Shown here: positions 45,662 to 53,951 of the stretch, piece by piece
How positions within the stretch are numbered: position 1 is the first letter of the stretch
Layout of the letters: each line of letters opens with the position of its first letter
Assembly (NCBI RefSeq): GCF_013307205.1
Contig: NZ_CP028940.1
Location: 1,657,702 to 1,721,701, forward strand
Source: Polynucleobacter arcticus
GTDB taxonomy: Bacteria; Pseudomonadota; Gammaproteobacteria; Burkholderiales; Burkholderiaceae
Direction: 5' to 3'
Length of the DNA stretch: 64,000 nucleotides
Translations under genes and position numbers: made by a program
Notes under the pieces: model-generated
Databases searched by the model: none
What the model was told of the DNA's origin: nothing
What the model saw: only the letters and a program-made list of their open reading frames with translations

Positions 45662-46357
45662 ATGCCATTAATCCCAGACCCCTTCCGCGCACTGATCATT
45701 GGCTCCTCTGGAACGATTGGCTCAGCTTTTGTTGAGCTCCTGCAGAACAACCCAATGTGTTCAGCGGTCGTCGGTATCCATCGGAATTCTGAGAATCCAA
45801 TAGACTATCAAGATCTCGGCACCATCGAAATCGCTGCTAAGGCACTTATGGGAGAGGCCCCCTTTCAGCTGATTATCAATACCATTGGGGTGCTGCACTC
45901 CGCTGAATGGATGCCAGAGAAAAAATTGGATGACCTTAATCCAGTGCCGCTACAAACTCTCCTGCAGATCAACGCAATCGGTCCGAGTCTCACTATTCAG
46001 CAGTTTTCGAAGCTACTCGATCCGGCAGGCTCTGTGATGGCAACGCTGTCTGCCAAAGTAGGTAGCATTGAAGATAATCGGCTCGGGGGTTGGTACAGCT
46101 ACCGCGCCTCTAAGGCAGCACTTAATATGCTTATCAAGACTGCTGCCATTGAGTTTGGGCGCACCAAACCTAATACCGCTTTAATTGCTTTGCATCCTGG
46201 CACGGTAAATTCTCGACTGTCACAACCCTTTAAAGGGCAGCAAATTGGTCGCCCCCCATTAGATGCTGCACAAGACATGCTCAATGTCTTACTCTCATTA
46301 AATAAAGAAGACTCAGGAACGTTTATTAGCTACTCTGGCGATAGGCTTCCCTGGTAA
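45662..46357 (+). CDS. SDR family oxidoreductase
   Basis: This 231-residue SDR has the variant glycine motif IIGSSGTIGSAFVELL, NTIGVLH in place of NNAG, and the catalytic YSYRASK (YxxxK). It is of the CsgA-like SDR type that occurs in photolyase neighbourhoods of other proteobacteria. The ATG follows directly on the divergent promoter region. Confidence 0.84.
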   Translation: MPLIPDPFRALIIGSSGTIGSAFVELLQNNPMCSAVVGIHRNSENPIDYQDLGTIEIAAKALMGEAPFQLIINTIGVLHSAEWMPEKKLDDLNPVPLQTLLQINAIGPSLTIQQFSKLLDPAGSVMATLSAKVGSIEDNRLGGWYSYRASKAALNMLIKTAAIEFGRTKPNTALIALHPGTVNSRLSQPFKGQQIGRPPLDAAQDMLNVLLSLNKEDSGTFISYSGDRLPW

Positions 46358-46372
46358 CTATAGAAAGTTTGC

Positions 46373-46753
46373 ATGCAAGATAAGATCACCTTAAATGTAT
46401 TAGGCCAGCCTCTAGTACCCTGCTCTTTTGATCCCTTAACGGGTTTCTTTCGAGATGGCTGCTGCAAAACCAATGAACAAGATCTTGGGAGTCATTTGGT
46501 CTGCGCCATAGTCAGCAATGACTTTCTGCAATTTAGCCTTAAACGCGGCAATGACCTGATTACCCCAAGACCGGAGTATCAATTTCCGGGCTTAATTGCA
46601 GGAGATCAATGGTGTCTTTGCTTAAACCGTTGGATCGAGGCACTAGAGGCCAACTGTGCACCCATGATTAAGCTTGAGAGCACCCACAGCAAAGCATTAG
46701 AAAAAGTCTCCCTAGAAGTTCTACAACAGTATGCGGAAGTAGCGGAAATATAA
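46373..46753 (+). CDS. DUF2237 family protein
   Basis: This 126-residue protein has the DUF2237 pattern NVLGQPLVPCSFDPLTGFFRDGCC, HLVCAIVSNDFLQFS and GDQWCLCLNRWIEA. The Cys-rich start and WCLC suggest a metal or redox site. Function unknown. It follows the SDR gene by 15 bases and converges on the CRY-DASH gene. Confidence 0.87.
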   Translation: MQDKITLNVLGQPLVPCSFDPLTGFFRDGCCKTNEQDLGSHLVCAIVSNDFLQFSLKRGNDLITPRPEYQFPGLIAGDQWCLCLNRWIEALEANCAPMIKLESTHSKALEKVSLEVLQQYAEVAEI

Positions 46754-46755
46754 GC

Positions 46756-48015
46756 CTAGTTGGTAACAAGCCAAAGTTTTCGATAGGCGCCTTGAGCATC
46801 ATGATCCTGAGTTTGTTTGGCAACATTAAAGGGTCTACCCCCTCTAGGATCTGTGCCACGACCAGCAATGTACAACCAATTACCTTGATTGCTATAAACA
46901 TCGTAGTCAATCAACTGAGATTCGAACCAAGCAGCGCCTAAACGCCAATCGCCCCGCAAATCATAGATCCAGTAACTCGCTACGATCTGACGCATTCGAT
47001 TAGATAAATAACCCGTATTGAGAAGCTCTCGCATTCCTGCATCTATTAGTCGCTCACCGGTATTTCCAGTACGCCAACGCTCAAATTGCTGGGGATCACT
47101 GTACTCAATCGGCGCTTTGCTTAAGCCTCTGGCACGGTACAGTTGATTGCCGTATTTGAAGTGTAGGAAGCGAAAATAATCACGCCACAGCAATTCAAAC
47201 CAAAGCCAATAAGTGCCATCATTTGCACCATAGCATGCCTCATATTCAGCCAACTCAGCGGCTATGGTCCTTGCGGATATGCAACCTAAAGCTAGCCCCG
47301 GAGAAAACTTGCTTGAGTAGTCTTTGCCAATTAATTGATTGCGTGTTTCTTTATAGCTATCTGGTAAGCGCCTCTCTAAATATTGCTTTAAGTGGGCCAA
47401 GGCACTCATCTCCCCACCCGCAAAAATAGCGGCTGAAGGAGCGACTTCCCCATCTATCACTCTCGGCAAAACCTCTGAGAACTCCGGCAAAGGAGGAATT
47501 TGCAATGGCGCAAGCAGTGGGGCAGCAAACTTTAAGCCCGCGCGCTCGATCTCTTTACGAAACTGGGTAAACATATCAGGCATATCTTGAACCGGAAAAG
47601 GCAGGTTCTCTAGCCCCAACATACTGGACTGCCAGAACTCTTTGAGTTCAATTCCAAGATCTTGAATTTGCTGGCACTGGTGTATTTCTTCAGGCGCCTC
47701 AATCTGCTCACAATAAATTGCATCAGCGCCTGTGATTTGAGTTAATTGCACCAATACATCAGCAGGCTCGCCGGCATACTCTAATAAATCAGATCCCAGG
47801 CCACGTAGTTGGCCTTTTAAGTCGTCCAAAGACTCTCGTAGAAAGGTTTGGCGGTGACGACTCTCTCTTGGAAAACCGGGAGCATGAGTAAGCTGTGCTT
47901 GCGGGGGATGAATATAAACGGGGACTAAATAGTCAGCTTGTAGACAGGCCTCCATTAGTGCGGGATTATCGTTTAGCCTTAAATCATTTCTGAACCAGTA
48001 AATTAGCACGGTCAT
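46756..48015 (-). CDS. DASH-family cryptochrome
   Basis: This 419-residue protein begins LIYWFRNDLRLNDNPAL and has the FAD-domain motifs SSKFSPGLALGCISAR, ELLWRDYFRF, YLSNRMRQIVASYWI and YDVYSNQGNWLYIAGRGTDP, diagnostic of CRY-DASH. Such proteins bind FAD and repair pyrimidine dimers mainly in single-stranded or looped DNA. A DUF2256 gene lies six bases upstream, as often seen. Confidence 0.93.
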   Translation of the reverse strand: MTVLIYWFRNDLRLNDNPALMEACLQADYLVPVYIHPPQAQLTHAPGFPRESRHRQTFLRESLDDLKGQLRGLGSDLLEYAGEPADVLVQLTQITGADAIYCEQIEAPEEIHQCQQIQDLGIELKEFWQSSMLGLENLPFPVQDMPDMFTQFRKEIERAGLKFAAPLLAPLQIPPLPEFSEVLPRVIDGEVAPSAAIFAGGEMSALAHLKQYLERRLPDSYKETRNQLIGKDYSSKFSPGLALGCISARTIAAELAEYEACYGANDGTYWLWFELLWRDYFRFLHFKYGNQLYRARGLSKAPIEYSDPQQFERWRTGNTGERLIDAGMRELLNTGYLSNRMRQIVASYWIYDLRGDWRLGAAWFESQLIDYDVYSNQGNWLYIAGRGTDPRGGRPFNVAKQTQDHDAQGAYRKLWLVTN

Positions 48016-48021
48016 CTATTT

Positions 48022-48201
48022 CTACCCAGTTGCTGTTGGTGAAGACTTCTTAAGACGGCAAGCATTTGAACAATACTTCACGGACTCCCAATTCTTCTCC
48101 CAAGATTTACGCCAAGTCATTTCCCTACCGCAAGCGACACATAACTTGCTAGGCAAATGGGACTTATTCCCCTTGAATCCGGATTTTTCTGACTTACGCA
48201 T
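48022..48201 (-). CDS. DUF2256 small Cys-rich protein
   Basis: This 59-residue frame has KLCVACGREMTWRKSWEKNW and VKYCSNACR; two CxxC-type pairs form a probable zinc site. This is the DUF2256 signature. It ends six bases before the CRY-DASH start and is surely co-transcribed with it. DUF2256 genes commonly accompany cryptochrome/photolyase genes, sometimes fused to them; molecular role unknown. Confidence 0.85.
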   Translation of the reverse strand: MRKSEKSGFKGNKSHLPSKLCVACGREMTWRKSWEKNWESVKYCSNACRLKKSSPTATG

Positions 48202-48258
48202 ACTGACCTATTAAAAAACGAATAGACTCATCATCATGAATCTACTGCGAGATAGCCA

Positions 48259-49161
48259 TTGAAAGCGTTCTACGCCGACCACTATGTTTTACCACTTCCT
48301 GACGGGCATCGCTTTCCGATGGAAAAGTACAAGAAATTGCGCGACTTAGTCTCGCAATTAGAAGGCGTTCAACTCGAGAATGCGCCTACAGTTACGGATT
48401 CGCAAATACTCTATGCGCATGATGCTAGCTATCTCATTAAAGTATTACAGGGGACACTGAGCCCGCAAGAACAAAAAGAGATTGGATTTCCTTGGAGCAC
48501 CCAAATGGTGGAACGCTCTCGCAGGTCAGCTGGAGCGACTTTAGCGGCGGCCAATATCGCACTAAAAGAAGGAATAGCTGGAAATTTAGCCGGGGGTACA
48601 CACCACGCCTACCGCAATAAAGGGAGTGGATTCTGCGTTTTTAATGATTCGGCCATTGCGGCACGAGCACTGCAACGAGAAGTGAATCCCAAATTAAAAG
48701 TTGCCGTGATTGATCTAGATGTACATCAAGGCAATGGCACGGCCTCAATTTTAGAGAATGATGCCTCTATTTTTACCCTCTCTATCCATGGTGAAAATAA
48801 TTTCCCGTTTACAAAAGAAGTGAGTGATCTGGATATTGGCCTACCAGATGAAACCGCAGATCAATCTTATTTAACTGCACTACACCAAGGCCTAGAAATG
48901 CTGGAGAAAAGGTTCAAGCCCGATATCATGATTTACCTGGCTGGCGCCGATCCTCACGAAGGAGATCGCTTAGGAAAACTCAATATCAGCAAGGATGGGA
49001 TGCGCCAACGGGACGAATGCGTATTCCAGTTCGGCTTAGATCGTCACATACCCATCGCATTTAGCATGGCAGGAGGATATGGAAAAGAAATTCAGACTAC
49101 AGTAGATGTTCACTTCCAAACTATTCAAACCGCACTGCAATACCAGCAACGTTATCGATAA
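48259..49161 (+). CDS. Histone deacetylase-family (class II-like) amidohydrolase
   Basis: This 300-residue protein has the HDAC fold signatures GGTHHAYRNKGSGFCVFND, DLDVHQGNGTASI and GADPHEGDRLGKL. The tandem His, Asp and His residues build the zinc site. Bacterial members deacetylate acetylated small molecules (polyamines, acetoin-related) or lysines. The start is a TTG; an upstream ATG runs into a stop. It diverges from the DUF2256/CRY-DASH pair. Confidence 0.88.
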   Translation: MKAFYADHYVLPLPDGHRFPMEKYKKLRDLVSQLEGVQLENAPTVTDSQILYAHDASYLIKVLQGTLSPQEQKEIGFPWSTQMVERSRRSAGATLAAANIALKEGIAGNLAGGTHHAYRNKGSGFCVFNDSAIAARALQREVNPKLKVAVIDLDVHQGNGTASILENDASIFTLSIHGENNFPFTKEVSDLDIGLPDETADQSYLTALHQGLEMLEKRFKPDIMIYLAGADPHEGDRLGKLNISKDGMRQRDECVFQFGLDRHIPIAFSMAGGYGKEIQTTVDVHFQTIQTALQYQQRYR

Positions 49162-49162
49162 A

Positions 49163-49786
49163 TTACTTTTTCTTGGTCGGCAGAGTACTTAAGGTCTTAG
49201 CATCATTCAATTGTTGATCCACTAAATACAAAGTTCCGCCATAGTTTGCTTGCAAGTCATAGCCAGATAAACCCACTGTATAGATCGTAATATAGGGATT
49301 AAAAGAACGAATGGTTCCACCTGAGCCAGCAGAAAAATTAGCATCCAAATCCATGCCACCGCGTTGTCCATCAATTGAGGTCACTAGAAACTGATCAATG
49401 GCGTCTGTATTTTTAAAGAGGATGATTTGATATTGGTCTTGATAGCCTGCACCAATGCCCTCACCTGTTTTCATCGCCTTCATAAAAACAGGTTCAGAAC
49501 GACGTCGATCAAACAGCACACCTTCACCTCTTGCCAAAACTAACAAAACAACATTGACGTTCGTGGTACTGAAGACTGCGTATCCAGGAGCAGCATTGAA
49601 TTCTTTTTGGATCGCAGGATTTTGTTTAATTAAATCCGCCAAGCCCACCTTGGACATTGCTAAGGTGGCCTGTCGTTTTTGGAGAATCTCCTGCTCCGTT
49701 AAGGGCTTTCCATCGCTTCCCATTGATTGACAGCCCATGAGAGTACAGGCACAGAGAAGAATGAAGCATTTTGAAAGAGAGAACAT
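49163..49786 (-). CDS. SYLF-domain lipoprotein
   Basis: This 207-residue protein has a lipobox (LMGCQS) and a SYLF-type lipid-binding domain: KSGLADL-like start, PGYAVFSTTNVNVVLLVLARGEGVL and GAGYQDQYQIILFKN. Ysc84-type proteins bind phosphoinositides in eukaryotes; the bacterial role is unclear. It converges on the deacetylase gene. Confidence 0.75.
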   Translation of the reverse strand: MFSLSKCFILLCACTLMGCQSMGSDGKPLTEQEILQKRQATLAMSKVGLADLIKQNPAIQKEFNAAPGYAVFSTTNVNVVLLVLARGEGVLFDRRRSEPVFMKAMKTGEGIGAGYQDQYQIILFKNTDAIDQFLVTSIDGQRGGMDLDANFSAGSGGTIRSFNPYITIYTVGLSGYDLQANYGGTLYLVDQQLNDAKTLSTLPTKKK

Positions 49787-49840
49787 GAGAACCCAGGGAA
49801 GATAGATGGAGCCGAAAGGCTTAATTACTGCTGACTTTGA

Positions 49841-50317
49841 CTACTTGACCTCAATAGACTTGTGCGTAGTCCAATACTTTTGCATCTCAATGAACAAAAA
49901 TGAAGCAGACCAAGTAATTAATATAAAACCGGTAAGCGCCTCAACACCAGTGAGATATCTCAAATAACCTTGAGCAACAATCTCCCCGTAACCCAATGTT
50001 GTGAATGTAACAAATGACAAATAAGCGCAGTCTAGCAACACACCATGACCCGAGAGCTCGCCCACAAGACCTCCCATACCCTGAAATTGCAAGGTAAAGA
50101 AATAGCCCAAAGCAAAAAGCCAAATCTCAATGACATGTGCCATAAAAATAGCGCCAACACCTATCAAAACCCTAAATCGAGGTGGGATATGCGCTAACTT
50201 CAGTAGATTTTTATCCAACTGAGACAGGGCCTCATAATGCAACAAAATTGCTGTCAGAGCCAATGCTCCGTTAATGATGAATGCAGTGATGAGCAGCATG
50301 AATAAATTATCCCCCAT
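49841..50317 (-). CDS. Two-helix ion channel family protein
   Basis: This 158-residue protein has about four hydrophobic stretches and a pore loop TFTTLGYGEIVAQG that contains the K+ selectivity filter-like TLGYG. It is likely a small potassium channel without regulatory domain. The following gene on the same strand is upstream by about 20 bases. Confidence 0.8.
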   Translation of the reverse strand: MGDNLFMLLITAFIINGALALTAILLHYEALSQLDKNLLKLAHIPPRFRVLIGVGAIFMAHVIEIWLFALGYFFTLQFQGMGGLVGELSGHGVLLDCAYLSFVTFTTLGYGEIVAQGYLRYLTGVEALTGFILITWSASFLFIEMQKYWTTHKSIEVK

Positions 50318-50335
50318 TTTCAGGGGGATAGATTA

Positions 50336-50740
50336 TCAACCGGTAATGATAGTGTCACCTTTTAATGCATCTGCTTTCACAAAATATTTCTTAGCAAAAG
50401 CTAACAGCTGTCCATCTGTAGGATGGTCAACGGTCTCAATCCCAACAACCTTATCAGCAGTTAAATGATCATGCTTAGTAGCGTGCTTCATGAGCTCTAA
50501 TTTTGCGGAGCCTGGCCCAACAATCAAAATCTCTTTAGATTCTTTAACGGCCTGAATGACTTCATGTAAGTAGTGTTCATCTGGGCCAGCATGGGAACCA
50601 CTTACTGAACCACTTTTGTGGTGGGTATTTTTGTGGGTAGATCTTGTCTTAATCACTTCACTCTCACTGGCAGTGGGATTGAAATAAATAACATGGGCTT
50701 CTTGATGGTCAATCCAAATAACTGAGTGATTAAATGACAT
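50336..50740 (-). CDS. eRF1-like/'translational machinery' family protein
   Basis: This 134-residue protein starts HSVIWIDHQEAHVIYF, then a His-rich middle and EILIVGPGSAKLELMKHATKHD, a pattern annotated in Burkholderiales as translational machinery protein, similar to the third domain of eRF1/Pelota. A ribosome-related stress role is possible but unproved. Confidence 0.72.
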   Translation of the reverse strand: MSFNHSVIWIDHQEAHVIYFNPTASESEVIKTRSTHKNTHHKSGSVSGSHAGPDEHYLHEVIQAVKESKEILIVGPGSAKLELMKHATKHDHLTADKVVGIETVDHPTDGQLLAFAKKYFVKADALKGDTIITG

Positions 50741-50825
50741 ATTCTTCTTTCTAATTAAAAAAACGAAATACTAAAAACAAACACGATTAAATCTGATTAC
50801 TGAGAGCATACGCTCATAGGATGAT

Positions 50826-52535
50826 TTATATGCCTACCCGCTTACCGTCAATCCAAGTTCCCTGAACTTTGATATTACGGATCTCAGATGGAGGAGTTGT
50901 ACGGGGATTTTTTTCAAGAACCACAAAATCAGCCTGCTTACCAACTTCTAAGCTTCCGACAATATTATCAGCAAAGATTTGATAAGCGGCATCGATGGTA
51001 ATTGCGCGAATAGCATCATCGACAGACACCGCTTGATCAGGGCCCAATACCTTTTGTGGGGGTAACTGCCACAAACGCGTCACTTCCTCGCTGACGTAGT
51101 TCAAAGGCCCTACATTAGAGACCGGCGTATCGCTATGTAAAGTAAATTTACCACCCGCGCGTTTAAAGTCTCCAGCAGGATCAATTCGCTTGGCGCGCTC
51201 TGGCCCAATAATATGATCATTAAATGCCGCGCCCCAATAATCTACGTGACCAATAGTAAAGCTCGGTACAACGCCCAACTTCACCGCTTTTTTCACTTGA
51301 GATTCATTATTCACCGTGAAATGCTCAATCCGTAGACGGCGTTCTTGAGGTTTTGGGTTGCCGGCTAACACTTTAGAGTAGTTATTTAGGGTCTGGTCGA
51401 TCGCCTTATCACCATTGGCATGTGTTGAGATTTGCCAGCCTTGATCAAAATAGGATTTCATGGAAGCATGAATATCAGCATCCTTGAAATTGAGGGCCCC
51501 ACTCCATTTTGAATTTTTAGGATAGCTATATGGTGCATTCAGCGCTGCAGTTAAGCCCTGCGTAGAACCATCAGAGATGTATTTAATACCAATAAAACGT
51601 AATTGGTCATCACCCTCATTTGGTTTGATAGAGGTTTTCCCGGTCGGCATGGCCTCACTAAATAAATAGCCACGGACCCGAATAGGCGATGCATTTTTTG
51701 CAAAAATGGATTTATAAATTGCCACCTCTTTGTCAACGCCAAAATTACCGCCAACACTCATTTCAGATGCAGTTGTGACACCTGTAGACGCTATCTTCTT
51801 TAAAGTACCTTGGATCGCGCCAAGTAATTGAGCCTCAGTTGGAGCAGGCATTTTTGCCAAAAATGGTAAATAGGAAGGGGGCTCTACTAGCTTCCCAGTG
51901 AGCTTGCCTTTGGCATCTTTCACATAAACTCCACCACCAGCAGGATTCGGTGTTTTATTGGTCACGCCAGCCAGCTCCAGGGCCTTGTTATTCACATAAG
52001 CAATATGACCCGACTGGTTAACAATAAAAATAGGTACATCTTTGGAGACTTTGTCTAAATCATCGGCAGTAAATTCCGCCATAAATGGGGTAGTGCGAGA
52101 TGGGTCAACGCCAAAGCCAAATAACCAACCGCCAGGTGGAACATTCTTTAGGGCGGCCTTCATCTTTTGGCTCAAAGTGTCGAGCGTGTCATAAGGCAAA
52201 GTAAAGTTACTTAAATTAAGCCCAAGACCTTCAAATACGGAAGTCACCATAATATGGACATGTGGCTCGATGAATCCAGGCATTAAAGTTTGACCATTGA
52301 GATCGACGATCTTGGTATTTCCTGCCTGCCACTCCTTAGTCACAGCATCTTTAGTGCCCACTGCTACGATCTTCCCGTTCTGTACCGCAAGCGCTTGAAC
52401 TTCTTCATTCTTCTGATTGACAGTAACAATAGGGCCGCCGAAAAATATTGTGTCAGCATTGCCTTTGGCAAAAGTAGTTGCGCATTGCGCCATCAATAAG
52501 AAGGTGAGTAATTTTGGTGACAATTTCATATTCAA
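50826..52535 (-). CDS. Exported amidohydrolase (YtcJ-like)
   Basis: This 569-residue protein has a signal peptide ending ATTFAKG and the amidohydrolase-3 pattern: LMPGFIEPHVHI (metal H-x-H), STHANGDKAID, TIGHVDYWG and HSDTPVSNVGP, then a C-terminal beta sandwich (GSLEVGKQADFVVLEKNP). Likely a periplasmic metal-dependent hydrolase of amides or N-acyl compounds. Substrate unknown. Confidence 0.88.
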   Translation of the reverse strand: MNMKLSPKLLTFLLMAQCATTFAKGNADTIFFGGPIVTVNQKNEEVQALAVQNGKIVAVGTKDAVTKEWQAGNTKIVDLNGQTLMPGFIEPHVHIMVTSVFEGLGLNLSNFTLPYDTLDTLSQKMKAALKNVPPGGWLFGFGVDPSRTTPFMAEFTADDLDKVSKDVPIFIVNQSGHIAYVNNKALELAGVTNKTPNPAGGGVYVKDAKGKLTGKLVEPPSYLPFLAKMPAPTEAQLLGAIQGTLKKIASTGVTTASEMSVGGNFGVDKEVAIYKSIFAKNASPIRVRGYLFSEAMPTGKTSIKPNEGDDQLRFIGIKYISDGSTQGLTAALNAPYSYPKNSKWSGALNFKDADIHASMKSYFDQGWQISTHANGDKAIDQTLNNYSKVLAGNPKPQERRLRIEHFTVNNESQVKKAVKLGVVPSFTIGHVDYWGAAFNDHIIGPERAKRIDPAGDFKRAGGKFTLHSDTPVSNVGPLNYVSEEVTRLWQLPPQKVLGPDQAVSVDDAIRAITIDAAYQIFADNIVGSLEVGKQADFVVLEKNPRTTPPSEIRNIKVQGTWIDGKRVGI

Positions 52536-52829
52536 GTCCTTAAGGTTTTAATAATTGCTTGAGAATGGCAAAAGTTCTAGAGGCTCAAGCACCCCGTCCA
52601 GCTCGACTACCTGAAGTATTGTTCACATAATAAACTGAGCCTACACCAAGGGAGATCGATATCCCATTGAATATCGTCAATTTAGAAGCTCCAGCATAAA
52701 GTAGGTTTAAAGTCCGTCACATGTCGCAGCTATAGAGCACTTTCTTGTCGATACTCAACATTAACTAATTCATCGCTTTATGTTGTATAAAGACTAAGGA
52801 ACTTAAAGTCAATACCGTTATAGAAATTC

Positions 52830-53777
52830 ATGCAAATACCCATCACTCCTAGAGATATAGCAATTACCCCCAATCACTTCGTACCTGAGATTGAAAAGGG
52901 TTTGCTGGCCCCTTTTGCCTCGATTTCACCGAAGTTTTTATATGATCCTTTGGGCTCACACCTTTTCACCGCGATTACCTTGCTACCTGAGTACTATCCT
53001 ACTAGTACCGAAAAAAATATTTTTACTCAATACCGAGATGAAATAGCTAGTGCGACCGGCATCGGGGGCACCTTGATCGATTTGGGCGCTGGAAATTGCC
53101 AAAAAGCAGAATCTTTTTTTAGCTCCCTTAAACCCTCCAGCTATCTTGCAATTGATTTTTCAGTTGAATACCTGCAAGATGCATTAAAAAAGCTAGCGGG
53201 AAAGTATCCTCAAATACTGATGCAATGCATTGGCATGGATTTTTCCAAGCAACTCATCATTCCCGACTCCATTGCTGCGACTAAAAGAATCTTTTTTTAT
53301 CCTGGCTCGAGCATTGGTAACTTCCTGAGTACTGAGGCACTCCAGCTACTGAGCCAAATTCAGAAACAAGCTAACAATGGCGGATTATTAATTGGCGTTG
53401 ACTTGATGAAGGAAGACTCTGTGCTGATCGCGGCATACGATGATCCTCTCAAGGTTACAGCTGCTTTTAATCTTAATATTTTGAGATCGATTAATTCATA
53501 TTTAGGTTCTAATTTTCGAGTTGATCAGTTCCGCCATATAGTCAAAGTAAATCATGCAGAAAAAAGGGTTGAGCTCTACCTAGAGGCACTAGAAGACCTA
53601 ACAGTCACGTGGCCAGGAAATTCCAGGGTATTTAAAAAAGGTGAATTAATTCACACTGAGAATTCACACAAATACACTATTCAGTCTATCCAACAATTAC
53701 TGAAAGATGCGGGCTTTGCATCAACTCAGATCTGGACGGATCCAAAAGACTATTTCGCCGTGATCTACGCTCAGTAA
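52830..53777 (+). CDS. egtD: L-histidine N-alpha-methyltransferase (EgtD-like)
   Basis: This 315-residue protein matches EgtD throughout: YDPLGSHLF at 38-46, LPEYYPTSTE at 52-61, SAM motif DLGAGNCQKAE from 84, YPGSSIGNF and TAAFNLNILRSINSYLG. EgtD trimethylates histidine to hercynine, the first step to ergothioneine. No egtB is in the neighbourhood, so the sulfur-adding step, if present, must be encoded elsewhere. An antioxidant role fits the light-stress neighbourhood (inference). Confidence 0.86.
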   Translation: MQIPITPRDIAITPNHFVPEIEKGLLAPFASISPKFLYDPLGSHLFTAITLLPEYYPTSTEKNIFTQYRDEIASATGIGGTLIDLGAGNCQKAESFFSSLKPSSYLAIDFSVEYLQDALKKLAGKYPQILMQCIGMDFSKQLIIPDSIAATKRIFFYPGSSIGNFLSTEALQLLSQIQKQANNGGLLIGVDLMKEDSVLIAAYDDPLKVTAAFNLNILRSINSYLGSNFRVDQFRHIVKVNHAEKRVELYLEALEDLTVTWPGNSRVFKKGELIHTENSHKYTIQSIQQLLKDAGFASTQIWTDPKDYFAVIYAQ

Positions 53778-53781
53778 AACT

Positions 53782-53949
53782 GTGAGCGAACTTCCTTTAA
53801 GAGATGCATTACCAAAGTTATTTGATCGCTCCGGAAAACACTCGATAGATATCACTTTGTCAGACTCAACTTTTGAGGGCTACGAAGTTAACTCATCGAA
53901 GCCCTCAATGATATTAAATCTAGCCTCGCAAATATTGGTTTTACGATAG
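53782..53949 (+). CDS. Short ORF after egtD, possibly a decayed gene
   Basis: A 55-codon frame with GTG start lies five bases after the egtD stop (MSELPLRDALPKLFDRSGKH...). Another frame downstream of about 53893 also reads as plausible protein (IEALNDIKSSLANIGF and on), so this may be a frameshifted gene remnant. A 13-bp inverted repeat with one mismatch (53873-53885 with 53896-53908) lies inside and could be the egtD transcript end instead. No family recognised. Confidence 0.3.
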   Translation: MSELPLRDALPKLFDRSGKHSIDITLSDSTFEGYEVNSSKPSMILNLASQILVLR

Positions 53950-53951
53950 AT

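Noticed and set aside
52585..52680. 31-codon minus-strand frame with TTG start and GGAG upstream (MTIFNGISISLGVGSVYYVN...)
   Set aside because: Very short, non-ATG start and no family. Possibly a real micro-protein, but evidence is too thin. The rest of 52536-52829 shows nothing else.
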